Assembly: GCA_035486355.1 (NCBI GenBank)
Contig: DATHNE010000190.1
Location: 12,533 to 76,532 of the forward strand
Direction: 5' to 3'
Length of the DNA stretch: 64,000 nt
Origin: Palsa-883 sp035486355
GTDB taxonomy: Bacteria; Pseudomonadota; Alphaproteobacteria; Acetobacterales; Acetobacteraceae
The notes below the pieces were generated by a model. The model saw nothing but the letters and a program-made list of their open reading frames with translations. It was not told the origin of the DNA and searched no databases. Positions 1-8,451 of this stretch are shown piece by piece. Positions within the stretch are counted from its first letter, which is position 1, and each line of letters opens with the position of its first letter. A program made the position numbers and the translations under genes.

Positions 1-856
1 TCTGGTACAACTCCACTGCCATGCACTTTCGCACCCACCGCGCCGAAAAGCACTAGGGCAAGAACGGCGATCAGGGAGATTACAACGATGTCATGGTCGC
101 CCATGACGAGAATATCGGTCGAATGCTGGCCAAGCTGGATGATCTGGGCATAACCGACGACACCATCGTGATGTACTCGACGGACAACGGGCCCCACTAC
201 AATAGCTGGCCGGATGCCGGAATTACTCCGTTCCGCAGTGAAAAGAATACGAACTGGGAGGGCGGTTGGCGGGTGCCCAACTTCGTACGCTGGCCAGGCA
301 AGATCCGGGAAGGCCTGGTCCTCAACGGTGTCGTTTCCCTGGCTACCCACGTTGCTTGCTGCGGCGGGAGAACCGGATATCAAGGAAAAACTTCTCAATG
401 GTCACACAATCGGCGACAAGACCTTCAAAGGACACGTCGACGGATACAACATGTTGCCCTACCTGACCGGCGAGGTGACGGAGAGGCCGAGGAAGGCCTT
501 TTTCTACATCAGCGATGATGGCGATATACTTGCCATTCGCATGAACGACTGGAAAATGGTGCTGATGGAGCAGCAGGCTGCATCAGCTGATGTGGTGGTT
601 CGAGCCTTTCGTGAAACTGCGAGCGCCGAAGATGTTCAACCTGCGCCGCGACCCCTTCGAGCTGGCGGATGTAAACTCGAATACCTATTGGGACTGGGTC
701 ATCTCCCACGCCTACTTGCTATACGGCATGCAGGCGCTCGTGGCCCAGCAGATCGGGGCATTCCAGCAATTCCCTCCGCGTCAGAAACCAGCCGCCTTCA
801 ACCTCGGCGCAGTGTTACGGCAGATCCAGGACGCCAGCGGGAGCAGCAACCATTAG
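1..856 (+). pseudogene. Sulfatase, C-terminal part, broken
   Basis: This is the C-terminal half of a type I sulfatase running in from the left edge; the catalytic N-terminus is outside the window. The reading starts in frame 3 and meets an in-frame TAG at 54-56. It then continues with the family signatures DDTIVMYSTDNG, PFRSEKNTNWEGGWRVP and WPGK. Near 337-340 about eight bases are missing, where the intact sulfatase at 14197-15852 reads SHEDWLPTLVAAAG, and the frame changes. Near 575-582 it changes again to the frame that ends at 856 with FNLRRDPFE and FPPRQKPAAFNL. The segment order and C-terminus match the 551-residue sulfatase, so it is a decayed paralogue. One nonsense codon plus two frameshifts make a sequencing error unlikely. 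Confidence 0.85.
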
Positions 857-1227
857 GTTGACGCCGCTTGACCGAGACAGCGGGCGGCACCGAGTGCGGA
901 TCGTGGTCCGATTGTTGCAGCAAATGCGCTATGCGCAGCTACCACCACACTTGGAGGAACGTCTGCGTTCGAGCGACAGTGAGGTCGCCCGGAACGAGCG
1001 CCATGGCCGCAGAGCGGACATCAACGGGGACGGTCCCCACCGTCCCCGTTCCATCCATATCACAAATTCAAACTGACCCACTACCTTCGGCATATGACTG
1101 CAGGCATGAGGAACGGTGTCGGCAGTGTACCGAGTCTGACGATCTTGCCGATAGAACGGGACAGAGCCATTGCGGACGAACGACATTACGACGCCCGAGC
1201 GTTGGCGATCATACATCCTGATTGCGT
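857..1227. other. Intergenic region between convergent genes
   Basis: About 370 bp lie between the broken sulfatase (plus strand) and the DUF4239 gene (minus strand), which converge here. The only structure seen is the strong hairpin at 1023-1050. The open frames here have no recognisable family features. Confidence 0.5.
1023..1050. terminator. GC-rich hairpin between convergent genes
   Basis: Perfect 12-bp arms (AACGGGGACGGT and its complement ACCGTCCCCGTT) enclose a CCCC loop. The hairpin sits between two convergent transcription units, which suits a bidirectional terminator. There is no U-tract on either side, so intrinsic termination is only inferred. Confidence 0.5.
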
Positions 1228-1989
1228 CTACTGACCGATGGCTGCTATAGCACTCCTGAACGGCGCATCCGAGAGCCGCATCCATCCCGCATAGGGTTGG
1301 TTCATTTCCAATATCAGAAAGATTGCGCTGGCAACCGACAATGCGCCGACCGCCAATGTGACTCCGAGCGTCAGATGAAACTGCGAAAACAACCCGAAAC
1401 CAAGGAAGAGCACCGATACCCAGAATATCAGTATCGCCAGCAGTTGCCAGGCGATGGGTTGCCTCACCTGCTCATACATCAGCATCCGAACTTGCAGCAG
1501 ACTTGATGCGGACTGCCAGGCAGCGGACTGAATGCGGGTCTGAGCCTCAGTCTTGGGCGTCAGGTTCTGAAGTTTCGCGTAAAAGACATTGGCTGCAGCT
1601 CGACCGGCCGCGGGGTCCAGATTGGCGGGCTGGCCATCACCGGCCGGCCAAATCCGCTCGTGCCCCGTAATGAGCGCCTGTCTTAGGATGTGGCGGAGCT
1701 CCTGTGTCTCCGGACCATACAGCGCCAACATTTGATCAAGCTGCACGATCTGGGTGGACAACTGCTGGAGCTCCGTCCCCTGGGTATCATAGGAATTCTT
1801 CGCGGATGCCACCAACAGACTGAGCACCAGAGCGGCCAGAGTCGCAATCAGACCCATCACCAGCTTCATGGTGTCCTTGGAATCCCCATCAAAATGACGG
1901 TTCGGCAATTTGGCGTGCAGAAACATGCCAATGGCCGCCGCGGAGATGCAGCCGAGGAACACCAACAGAGCGATCAGCGTCGAGCTCAT
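1228..1989 (-). CDS. DUF4239 (bestrophin-like) membrane protein
   Basis: A 253-residue protein with hydrophobic segments near residues 4-26, 44-63, 185-205 and 210-230, enclosing a long soluble, helical central part (about 65-180). The arrangement and the N-terminal ATLAALVLSLLVASAK segment match the DUF4239 family, often annotated as bestrophin-like. It should sit in the inner membrane; bestrophins are anion channels, but no function has been established for this family. It is transcribed alone. About 185 bp separate its start from the pqiA stop, so it may be read from its own promoter or as the tail of the pqi operon. Confidence 0.7.
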   Translation of the reverse strand: MSSTLIALLVFLGCISAAAIGMFLHAKLPNRHFDGDSKDTMKLVMGLIATLAALVLSLLVASAKNSYDTQGTELQQLSTQIVQLDQMLALYGPETQELRHILRQALITGHERIWPAGDGQPANLDPAAGRAAANVFYAKLQNLTPKTEAQTRIQSAAWQSASSLLQVRMLMYEQVRQPIAWQLLAILIFWVSVLFLGFGLFSQFHLTLGVTLAVGALSVASAIFLILEMNQPYAGWMRLSDAPFRSAIAAIGQ

Positions 1990-2175
1990 GTGCGGTCCAA
2001 TCGATCAGAGGCTGTCATGATCGCGCGTCGAAGAATGGCCCGCATATGACGACGTCTCCCGTGCTGTCGTGCGCATGACCAACCCGTCCTGTTCACTGGG
2101 TTTCTGAAAAAGCAAAACCTGTGACGTGGAACGTCTGATATCTGGACAGACAGGACTGTGGCATCCGTCAGTACA

Positions 2176-3465
2176 TCACGCCGTCGCCGCGTGAGATGCC
2201 GCGGAGCGTGCCGATGCGTCCCACATCAGCCTCGGGTCGAAGATTTCCGCCGCGATGATGGTCAGGATGACCACGGCGCAGAAAGCAACGGCGCCAATCC
2301 CCGGCTCGATCGTGACAACGGACCCAAATCGTACCAACGCACCGAGCAAAGCCTCCATGAAGATGTCGATCATCGACCATCGGCCGATCCATCGCACGAT
2401 GTGATACAGCCGTGTTCGATCACGCAACCATCCTGTATGTCCGGTTTGTGTTGCAATCAGCATGAACGAAAGGCCGACAAGCTTCAGCATCGGCACCGCG
2501 ATACTGGCGAAGAAGACCAAGGCGGCCAACGGATACATGCCCGATTCAACCAACTCCTGCACACCGCCCAGAATGGTGCTAGGCGCCCCAGCGCCGAGCT
2601 GCACCACCGTGAGCACCGGGTAAACGTTCGCGGGGATGTAGAGGACGATCGCCGCGATGACCAACGCCCAGGTCCGCGATATGCTGTCCGGCTTGCGCGG
2701 ATGCAGGGTCGCCTCACAGCGTGGGCAGCGTGGATGATCGATCGTCGGAACACTCACCAGGCCGCAAGTTTCGCAACCGATCGCCAGGCCTTTCTCGCGG
2801 AACGCGGTTTCGCCGGCAGCCGACACACTGATGGGGTCTCGAGGATCAAGCCTGTCCCACACGGCTTCCCGATCAAGGGCGCTGTCTGCCCATATGACAA
2901 CCACTGTCAGGGCCAACAATGCGTAGACGCCGGGTTCCAGACGGATCTGAACCAGATCACCAAGCTTCACGTACGCAACAAACACACCGAAGACAAACAC
3001 TTCGATCATCGACCACGGGCGCAACTTCTCGGCCAGAATGAACACCCGCCGCACATGAGGAGGGGGGGACACCTCACGCAACCGGATCAATACATAGAGG
3101 GTGCCCGCCAGCTTGCCGAAAGGGGCAACTGCCGTAACAAACACGACCACGACGGCAAGCCCGCTCATGCCGCGATGAACCAACTCCGCTGGTCCCGAGA
3201 ACAGACCGGCCTGCAACGCGATGCCAGCCGTCTGGACACCCATGAGCGTCGTCGTACACATGATCGACAACAACACGAGCGCAGCCACGGTGAGTGCGAT
3301 GGTTTGATCAAACTGATGCGAGGCGGCACGTAGCAGGCGGGTGGGGCAGCGCGAACACACCGCGCTCATGCCATGCGTCAGCGGCGGTACGCTCTGCAGC
3401 AACCCGCACCCCGGACATGCCTGCAACTGGGGCTGCGTCGATGGCTGATCCGCGGAGAACGGCAT
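2176..3465 (-). CDS. pqiA: PqiA-family integral membrane protein
   Basis: A 429-residue protein made of two repeated PqiA units. Each starts with a zinc-ribbon-like cysteine set (CPGC...CSRC near residue 18; CETCG...CPRC near 235) followed by four membrane spans. PqiA works with PqiB and PqiC in moving lipids between the inner and outer membranes. Here it is the last gene of the order pqiB-pqiC-pqiA, starting 8 bp after the pqiC stop, whereas E. coli has pqiA first. Length and duplicated architecture match full-length PqiA, and no damage was seen. Confidence 0.88.
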   Translation of the reverse strand: MPFSADQPSTQPQLQACPGCGLLQSVPPLTHGMSAVCSRCPTRLLRAASHQFDQTIALTVAALVLLSIMCTTTLMGVQTAGIALQAGLFSGPAELVHRGMSGLAVVVVFVTAVAPFGKLAGTLYVLIRLREVSPPPHVRRVFILAEKLRPWSMIEVFVFGVFVAYVKLGDLVQIRLEPGVYALLALTVVVIWADSALDREAVWDRLDPRDPISVSAAGETAFREKGLAIGCETCGLVSVPTIDHPRCPRCEATLHPRKPDSISRTWALVIAAIVLYIPANVYPVLTVVQLGAGAPSTILGGVQELVESGMYPLAALVFFASIAVPMLKLVGLSFMLIATQTGHTGWLRDRTRLYHIVRWIGRWSMIDIFMEALLGALVRFGSVVTIEPGIGAVAFCAVVILTIIAAEIFDPRLMWDASARSAASHAATA

Positions 3466-3473
3466 CTTGGCGC

Positions 3474-4055
3474 CTACGGACCCGCCTGCAGCGCAGAAGC
3501 AAGATCATCAGCGAGACGACCAATCGCGATGCTGATTGCCGCAACCTCACCAGGCACACCCGGTGTCGGTGGCGGAACTGTGACACGGAAGCTGCGCGGC
3601 GTCGGCGCCGTTCGTCCCTTGAAACTCACGTCCGCCTGAGCGTGCAGCAGGAGACTACCCGTATTGTCTTCATCCAGCCGTTGTACGTTCAGTTCAATAG
3701 TCGCGTCCGCCGGCGCCGACACCGCGCCATTCTCGGCAATCACGACGCTATGCGGCAGGCGCTGTCCCAGCTCCTCCACCAGCACGCGACTCATCATCGC
3801 GCCAAGCGGTTCACCCCACCAGTCGTTCGCCATCACGTCGAGCCGATAGTTTTCGGTAGAGAGAACGATCTGGGAACGTTCCAGATATCGCGCGAGGCTA
3901 ATCTGTCGCAGCTGGATGACCTTCGGGCCGGCGGCCTGCGTCGGGCCTTCGATCGGCGCAATCGTGTAAAGCACCGGAGTGGGAGACGAACACGCAGCAC
4001 AGGCCGCCGCCACGACCAGCGCCGCAAATGTCAATCCATTCGGCATACGTATCAT
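3474..4055 (-). CDS. pqiC: PqiC-family outer-membrane lipoprotein
   Basis: A 193-residue lipoprotein. The N-terminus is a short signal with a lipobox-like AACAAC stretch around residues 17-22, and the body carries the family signature YTIAP, then RYLERSQIV and DRxxNDWWGEPL-type features (seen as LDVMANDWWGEPL), then LVEELGQRLP. This is the ABC-type transport auxiliary lipoprotein (PqiC/YmbA) that receives the PqiB needle at the outer membrane. Its ATG overlaps the pqiB stop as ATGA (4052-4055), so the two are translationally coupled, and pqiA follows 8 bp later. Confidence 0.87.
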   Translation of the reverse strand: MIRMPNGLTFAALVVAAACAACSSPTPVLYTIAPIEGPTQAAGPKVIQLRQISLARYLERSQIVLSTENYRLDVMANDWWGEPLGAMMSRVLVEELGQRLPHSVVIAENGAVSAPADATIELNVQRLDEDNTGSLLLHAQADVSFKGRTAPTPRSFRVTVPPPTPGVPGEVAAISIAIGRLADDLASALQAGP

Positions 4056-5746
4056 TGTTCAGCTCCGGCGGGTCGACCCTTGATCAGAGCCTCCGGGTTG
4101 CGCGAGAGTGTATCGGCCAACGAGCGGATCGAGGTAACGGCCTCATTCGCCTGCGTCAGCAGCCGCTCGAGGTCGCGATTGAATTTCGTGTCATGGCCGT
4201 AGCCACTATCCAGTGACTTCACCAACAGATTGGCGCTGGTCACCGTCGCTTGCAGGTTCGCCACAATGGGAGACAATTGCCGCATCGCCGGACTCAGGTC
4301 GTGGTCCATGTTGCTTGCCAAGTCTTTCACACTGGTGATCGCCGCCGCAAGCTCTATCAATGTCTGGCGAAGTTGCGCGCTGTTCGCGGCATCGTTGCCC
4401 GCCTGGAGGATCCCATTGAGGCTCTTGCCGATCTGATCGAAGGGTATGCTGTTCACCTTGGTAAGCAGCTCAGTTGCGGATCCCGCCAGGCCGGCCAGGC
4501 CACCGCCGTCCGCGGATGGGATCACGAAACTCCCACTCTCCATCGTCACAGTCGCCGGCGGCGCGTCAGGAACAAACTCGAGCGCCACCATCTTCTGTCC
4601 GGTCAGCAGATTTGCGCTCTGTAGCGTCGCCCGCATTCCCTGCTTGACCAGCGCGTCGACCGCCTCGGCGGCGGTCCGAAAGACCTGATTGCCGATGCCA
4701 ACGACCCGTTCAGGCTGAACCTCGAAGTGAACCGGCGCGACAATCGCATGCTTCGCCGGATCGTAACCAAGCTGCACCGCGGTGACATGACCGACCACCA
4801 GGCCGTGAATCGTAACCTCCGAACCAGGTCCCAAACCTTGAACCGAACCTCCGAAGTAGGCGACTGCCGGAATCTGCCGGCTGTATGACGCGGCATCTGC
4901 CGTCTCACGGTCCTTGAACAGCGGGAAAAGGTGGCTCTCGGCACTGATCGGCGCCTGAGCCTTGTCGTCAGGCGTGTCGAACGCAATGCCGCCAAGCAGC
5001 AATGCCCGCAGTGACTCCATCTGCACGCTAACGCCACTGCCAGCGAGCTGCAGCGAAACGCCCGACGCATCCCAGAATCGGGTCTCATCATTCACGTAAC
5101 TATCATATGGCGCCCGAACGAAGGCATGGATGGTAACCGTCCGCGCCATATTGGTAATGTCCCAGCCAAGCACGGTGCCGACGTCGAGATCGCGGAAGAA
5201 GATCGGTGAGCCAACCGAGATCGAGCCCACCCGGCTGGCTCTTAACAGGAACGAATGGCCCGGTACATTGGTTTCCAGAACTGGCGGATCCTCGCGTCCG
5301 ACAAAGACATGCTGCGGCTTGCCGGCCGTCGTGCCCGGCAGCATGCCGACATAAGCGCCAGACAGCAGAGTCCCCAGCCCAGACAGATTGCCCGCAAACA
5401 ATCTTGGTTTGACCACCCAGAATATCGTTGTGTCGGTTAGCAGCGGTTCCGCCTGCCGCGTTGTCGCGATTTTCACCAACACGTGGGAATGGTCGGGCGT
5501 GAGCTCCAGATCTTGCACCGTTCCCAATACGATGTCCTTGAACTTGAGCTGCGATTGACCCGCCTGCAGTCCTTCAGCCGTCTCGAAGGACAGGGTGATG
5601 ATAGGGCCCTTCTTGGAGAGCGTGTCCCAAGCAAGCCAACCGCCTATCGCGACGGCAATCAGAGGGATCAGCCACATGGCCGATACACGTCGCGAACGTC
5701 GTACGGTCGCGTGAGCGGTGTTGGGTGGTCCGGCAGTATCACTCAA
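4052..5746 (-). CDS. pqiB: PqiB-family MCE protein
   Basis: An MCE-type lipid-transport protein with one N-terminal membrane anchor (WLIPLIAVAIGGWLAW) and three MCE domains, starting near GPIITLSFETAEGL, SRVGSISVGSPIFF and PAVAYFGGSVQGL, followed by a long helical C-terminus. This is the PqiB layout, in which stacked MCE rings form a channel across the periplasm. The open frame extends upstream to an ATG at 5869, but I prefer the TTG at 5744-5746: it is preceded by AGGA at good spacing, and the extra 41 residues look like non-coding sequence. First gene of pqiB-pqiC-pqiA. Confidence 0.85.
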   Translation of the reverse strand: MSDTAGPPNTAHATVRRSRRVSAMWLIPLIAVAIGGWLAWDTLSKKGPIITLSFETAEGLQAGQSQLKFKDIVLGTVQDLELTPDHSHVLVKIATTRQAEPLLTDTTIFWVVKPRLFAGNLSGLGTLLSGAYVGMLPGTTAGKPQHVFVGREDPPVLETNVPGHSFLLRASRVGSISVGSPIFFRDLDVGTVLGWDITNMARTVTIHAFVRAPYDSYVNDETRFWDASGVSLQLAGSGVSVQMESLRALLLGGIAFDTPDDKAQAPISAESHLFPLFKDRETADAASYSRQIPAVAYFGGSVQGLGPGSEVTIHGLVVGHVTAVQLGYDPAKHAIVAPVHFEVQPERVVGIGNQVFRTAAEAVDALVKQGMRATLQSANLLTGQKMVALEFVPDAPPATVTMESGSFVIPSADGGGLAGLAGSATELLTKVNSIPFDQIGKSLNGILQAGNDAANSAQLRQTLIELAAAITSVKDLASNMDHDLSPAMRQLSPIVANLQATVTSANLLVKSLDSGYGHDTKFNRDLERLLTQANEAVTSIRSLADTLSRNPEALIKGRPAGAEQ

Positions 5747-6324
5747 GGCAATGCATCCTGTCAGATGACGCTGGCGCGACGGTTGATGCCCGGGCGTGAA
5801 CCGACGGCGCTCGTGGATAGGCAATCGGGCATTGCGACAGGCATGTGCGGTGTCGGCATTGCCATTCAAACCTCAGGCGCGGCACGGGTGGCCGCGCAGC
5901 GTAACGATGAAGGACGCGCCGTTCAACCGCTATGCATTTTCGGCACGACGTCCGCCTTGACGTCGTCGGCAGGTGCCAGGTCGTATTGTCGTCACTTTTG
6001 CTCCTGATGTGGTCCGGCGGCATGTTGTTGATTGTGGACCTGAGCCTGCCCCGTGCCGGCAACGTCAAGGCGGACGTCGCGCCCCTGGTCTGGACGATCG
6101 AGGGGTTCGGACAAACGTAGCGGCGTGTGGCAACGTGCGTACGCTGGCATTTCCGGCACCGCAGCTGGTGTCAACCGCTCCGTGTCGTTCGCGTCGTCGG
6201 TTTGCCCATCTGGCGGCAGCATTGGTATGACCCGCTAGCTGTGCCGTAACGCAAAGACGACGGCATGTGTGCCCGCACGAGGCTGCAGAGGTGCACCCCT
6301 TGATATGCCTGCCGTGCGTTCGCG
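5747..6324. other. Intergenic region upstream of pqiB
   Basis: About 580 bp lie between the pqiB start and the end of the repeat-rich secreted protein gene, all on the minus strand. The region should hold the pqi promoter and the terminator of the DUF2092 unit. I see no convincing hairpin, repeat or coding remnant. The open frames here are low-complexity and match no family. Confidence 0.4.
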
Positions 6325-7053
6325 TTACGGTGGCGGTACGACGCGGTAGTATACTCCGTTCGCTCCATAGGCGGGGCTGAACCATGCTGTGCCGCAGTTG
6401 TAATAGGTTGCCCCTGGATATGGCGTGTAAGCACACCCAGCGGGCAGGGCCGCATAGATGGTCCCATAGGCGTATGCTGCTGCGGCAGCATTGGCGTTCG
6501 CCGTGGCTACCGCCGTGCCGACTGCCACGCCGGTGGCGACCGCCGCCGCCCCGCCCCATCCGCCGCAGTTGTAGCAGCCCGTCCCATAGTACTGGTTGAC
6601 CACTGTGGGCGGGTGGTACGCGCCAGCATAGGTCGCGGTGCCGGTGTAGTGGGTGCCGTAAGCGTACTGACCGTTGCTCTCAACGGCGGTATGCCCATTG
6701 TTTGTCGCGACAGCCCCGCCGTAGGAGCCGGTCGCATAGTGCGTGCCGTAGGCCGTAGTGCCGTAACTCCCGGAGTTCGTTCTCCCGCTGGCGCTCTGCG
6801 CTGACCAACTGCCATTGCCGGCCTCAGCCGACCCGCCCTTGGAGGTTGTGGCATAATGTGTGCCGCCCGCCGTCGTGCCATAGGTTCCCGAAGCCGTGTG
6901 GCCATTCGCGCCCGCCGCCCAGTGACCGCCATTCGCCGCGGCGCCATAATGTCCACCGCTGGCGGTCTCGCCGCCGCGCATCCAGGCGCCAGCAGGCTGC
7001 ATCTGAACGAGAGCCAACGTGGCGCCGGCGATCGCCAAACCGATCTGTCGCAT
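6325..7053 (-). CDS. Secreted Gly/Ala/Tyr-rich repeat protein
   Basis: About 242 residues with a cleavable signal peptide (MRQIGLAIAGATLALVQ...AWMRGG). Residues 25-145 are a degenerate repeat rich in G, T, Y, A and H. Its units centre on TYGTTAGGTHYAT, SYGTTAYGTHYAT and YAYGTHYTG. A Cys-containing segment (GTGCYNCGGWGG), an Ala/Val-rich stretch and a conserved-looking C-terminus (YYNCGTAWFSPAYGANGVYYRVVPPP) follow. The start at 7053 has an AAAGG site 7 bp upstream; an alternative ATG is at 7068. The gene follows the DUF2092 gene directly and is probably its partner at the cell surface. No enzyme motif is present and the function is unknown. Confidence 0.7.
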   Translation of the reverse strand: MRQIGLAIAGATLALVQMQPAGAWMRGGETASGGHYGAAANGGHWAAGANGHTASGTYGTTAGGTHYATTSKGGSAEAGNGSWSAQSASGRTNSGSYGTTAYGTHYATGSYGGAVATNNGHTAVESNGQYAYGTHYTGTATYAGAYHPPTVVNQYYGTGCYNCGGWGGAAAVATGVAVGTAVATANANAAAAAYAYGTIYAALPAGCAYTPYPGATYYNCGTAWFSPAYGANGVYYRVVPPP

Positions 7054-7069
7054 GACGAGGCCTTTCATT

Positions 7070-7873
7070 TCAGGGCTTGCCGGGCAGCGGCGCGTCGGGG
7101 CGCGCGAAGGCCATCCGCGGCGCCTTCAACGCGGAAGCCGACGTGAAGTCCGCGCCATTCATCGCCCGGTTGAGGTGCCAGTCGGAGAACTGGATCTCGT
7201 AACGCGAGTGCGTTGGGTCCTTTGGATATATCGCACGGATCATCCGAGGTAGCCCATCATCTATTCCGATCCATACCTCCGCCTGCACGTTGCCGTTGGC
7301 GATCGCCACCATGTCAGTGACCGTATCGCCCATCACATGTGACTGGCCGATGACAAAGGCCGAGGTCAGCCCCTCGGAAAGATTCTTGTAGGGGTCCGCG
7401 ACGATCACCTCGGCGAACGGGAAGTAGATCGCCGCCTTGTCAAAGGCCTCCTTCATCGCCGCTTCGATCGTCGGCGGCGCATCGGCGACCGCCACCAACT
7501 CCGCGGCTGGGGCGTACGCCATCATGGTCTTTCCATTGTAGTAAAAGTCCGACGCCGGGCCGTCTCCCGGCGTGATTACCCGCAACTTGTCAGGGCGTTG
7601 CACCGCCACCTGGGACAACGTCGAGTAATACAGCGGTTGGCCGTTACGCGCGGGTGCTTCGTAGGTCGTGACCGCCGTGAAGCTCATCGACTTTGCGCCG
7701 GCAAGCCGCTGGCTCATCGCCTTCAACTTCTCGATCGCGGCGGGCTCGATCGCGGGATGCTCCGGCGGCGGCGGCAGGGCTGGTGGTTGCGGCTGCTGGG
7801 CCCGCGCGGGCGCCAACACAAGTACGCCAAGGGTAAACAGCACCATCAGATGACCAACCGTCGGGCGCGCCAT
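7070..7873 (-). CDS. DUF2092 periplasmic protein
   Basis: A 267-residue exported protein with a signal peptide ending near PARAQ and a Pro-rich linker. The DUF2092 body includes a helix (LKAMSQRLAGAKSMSF), then strands such as VAVQRPDKLRVITPGDGPASDFYYNGKTM and a C-terminal YEIQFSDWHLNRAM. The fold resembles lipoprotein-carrier (LolA-like) half-barrels that bind hydrophobic ligands, but no ligand is known. Its stop is followed within 20 bp by the Gly-rich secreted protein, so the pair is one transcription unit. It lies 0.6 kb downstream of the sulfatase gene. Confidence 0.8.
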   Translation of the reverse strand: MARPTVGHLMVLFTLGVLVLAPARAQQPQPPALPPPPEHPAIEPAAIEKLKAMSQRLAGAKSMSFTAVTTYEAPARNGQPLYYSTLSQVAVQRPDKLRVITPGDGPASDFYYNGKTMMAYAPAAELVAVADAPPTIEAAMKEAFDKAAIYFPFAEVIVADPYKNLSEGLTSAFVIGQSHVMGDTVTDMVAIANGNVQAEVWIGIDDGLPRMIRAIYPKDPTHSRYEIQFSDWHLNRAMNGADFTSASALKAPRMAFARPDAPLPGKP

Positions 7874-8451
7874 GGACAGTCCTCCGTCTCGGTCGAACGG
7901 CCCACGCCGCTCCAGAACCAGATCTCAACCTGCTGGTCGTCATCCAGTCGTATGTCCAGCAGGTTATCAGACCGGATCAGGAACATTCCGACCAGATCCG
8001 CCGCGGGCCAATTGAGTCAATCGCACCGTCACGCACAGCACTTATTGCCGATGTCTCGACGACGTTGTCCCAGGCGCGCGCACGTACGGCCTGTATCTCG
8101 GCCAGTGCTATAGCTGCAACGTCAACCTGTGGCTATGCAGATTCGGCACGTATTTCGGTTCTGTTTACAACGCAAATCAGGAGATAGGTAGCAGATACCC
8201 AAGCTTGTAAGAACCTAGCAAATCGCAGGCTCCTTTCCACCGAGCGGCTCAACCAACACGTCGACAAAACTTGTGGCGCCCGGCAACGGGGGGAAGCGCC
8301 CACGGCACCGAAAATACGTTCGTATAACACAACCAATGTGGTGACGATGTCGCGCCGATCGCAGCAGGGCTGCATCTGGTCCGGAGGGAGCTTTCGAGAC
8401 CCCCCAAAGCCGACGATGCCGTGTGCGACACCGCCGGCTTCCTGGACGAGC
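7874..8451. other. Intergenic region
   Basis: About 580 bp between the 3' end of the 845-residue sulfatase gene and the start of the DUF2092 gene (both minus strand). It must hold the DUF2092 promoter. I found no coding remnant, repeat or clear terminator. Confidence 0.4.
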
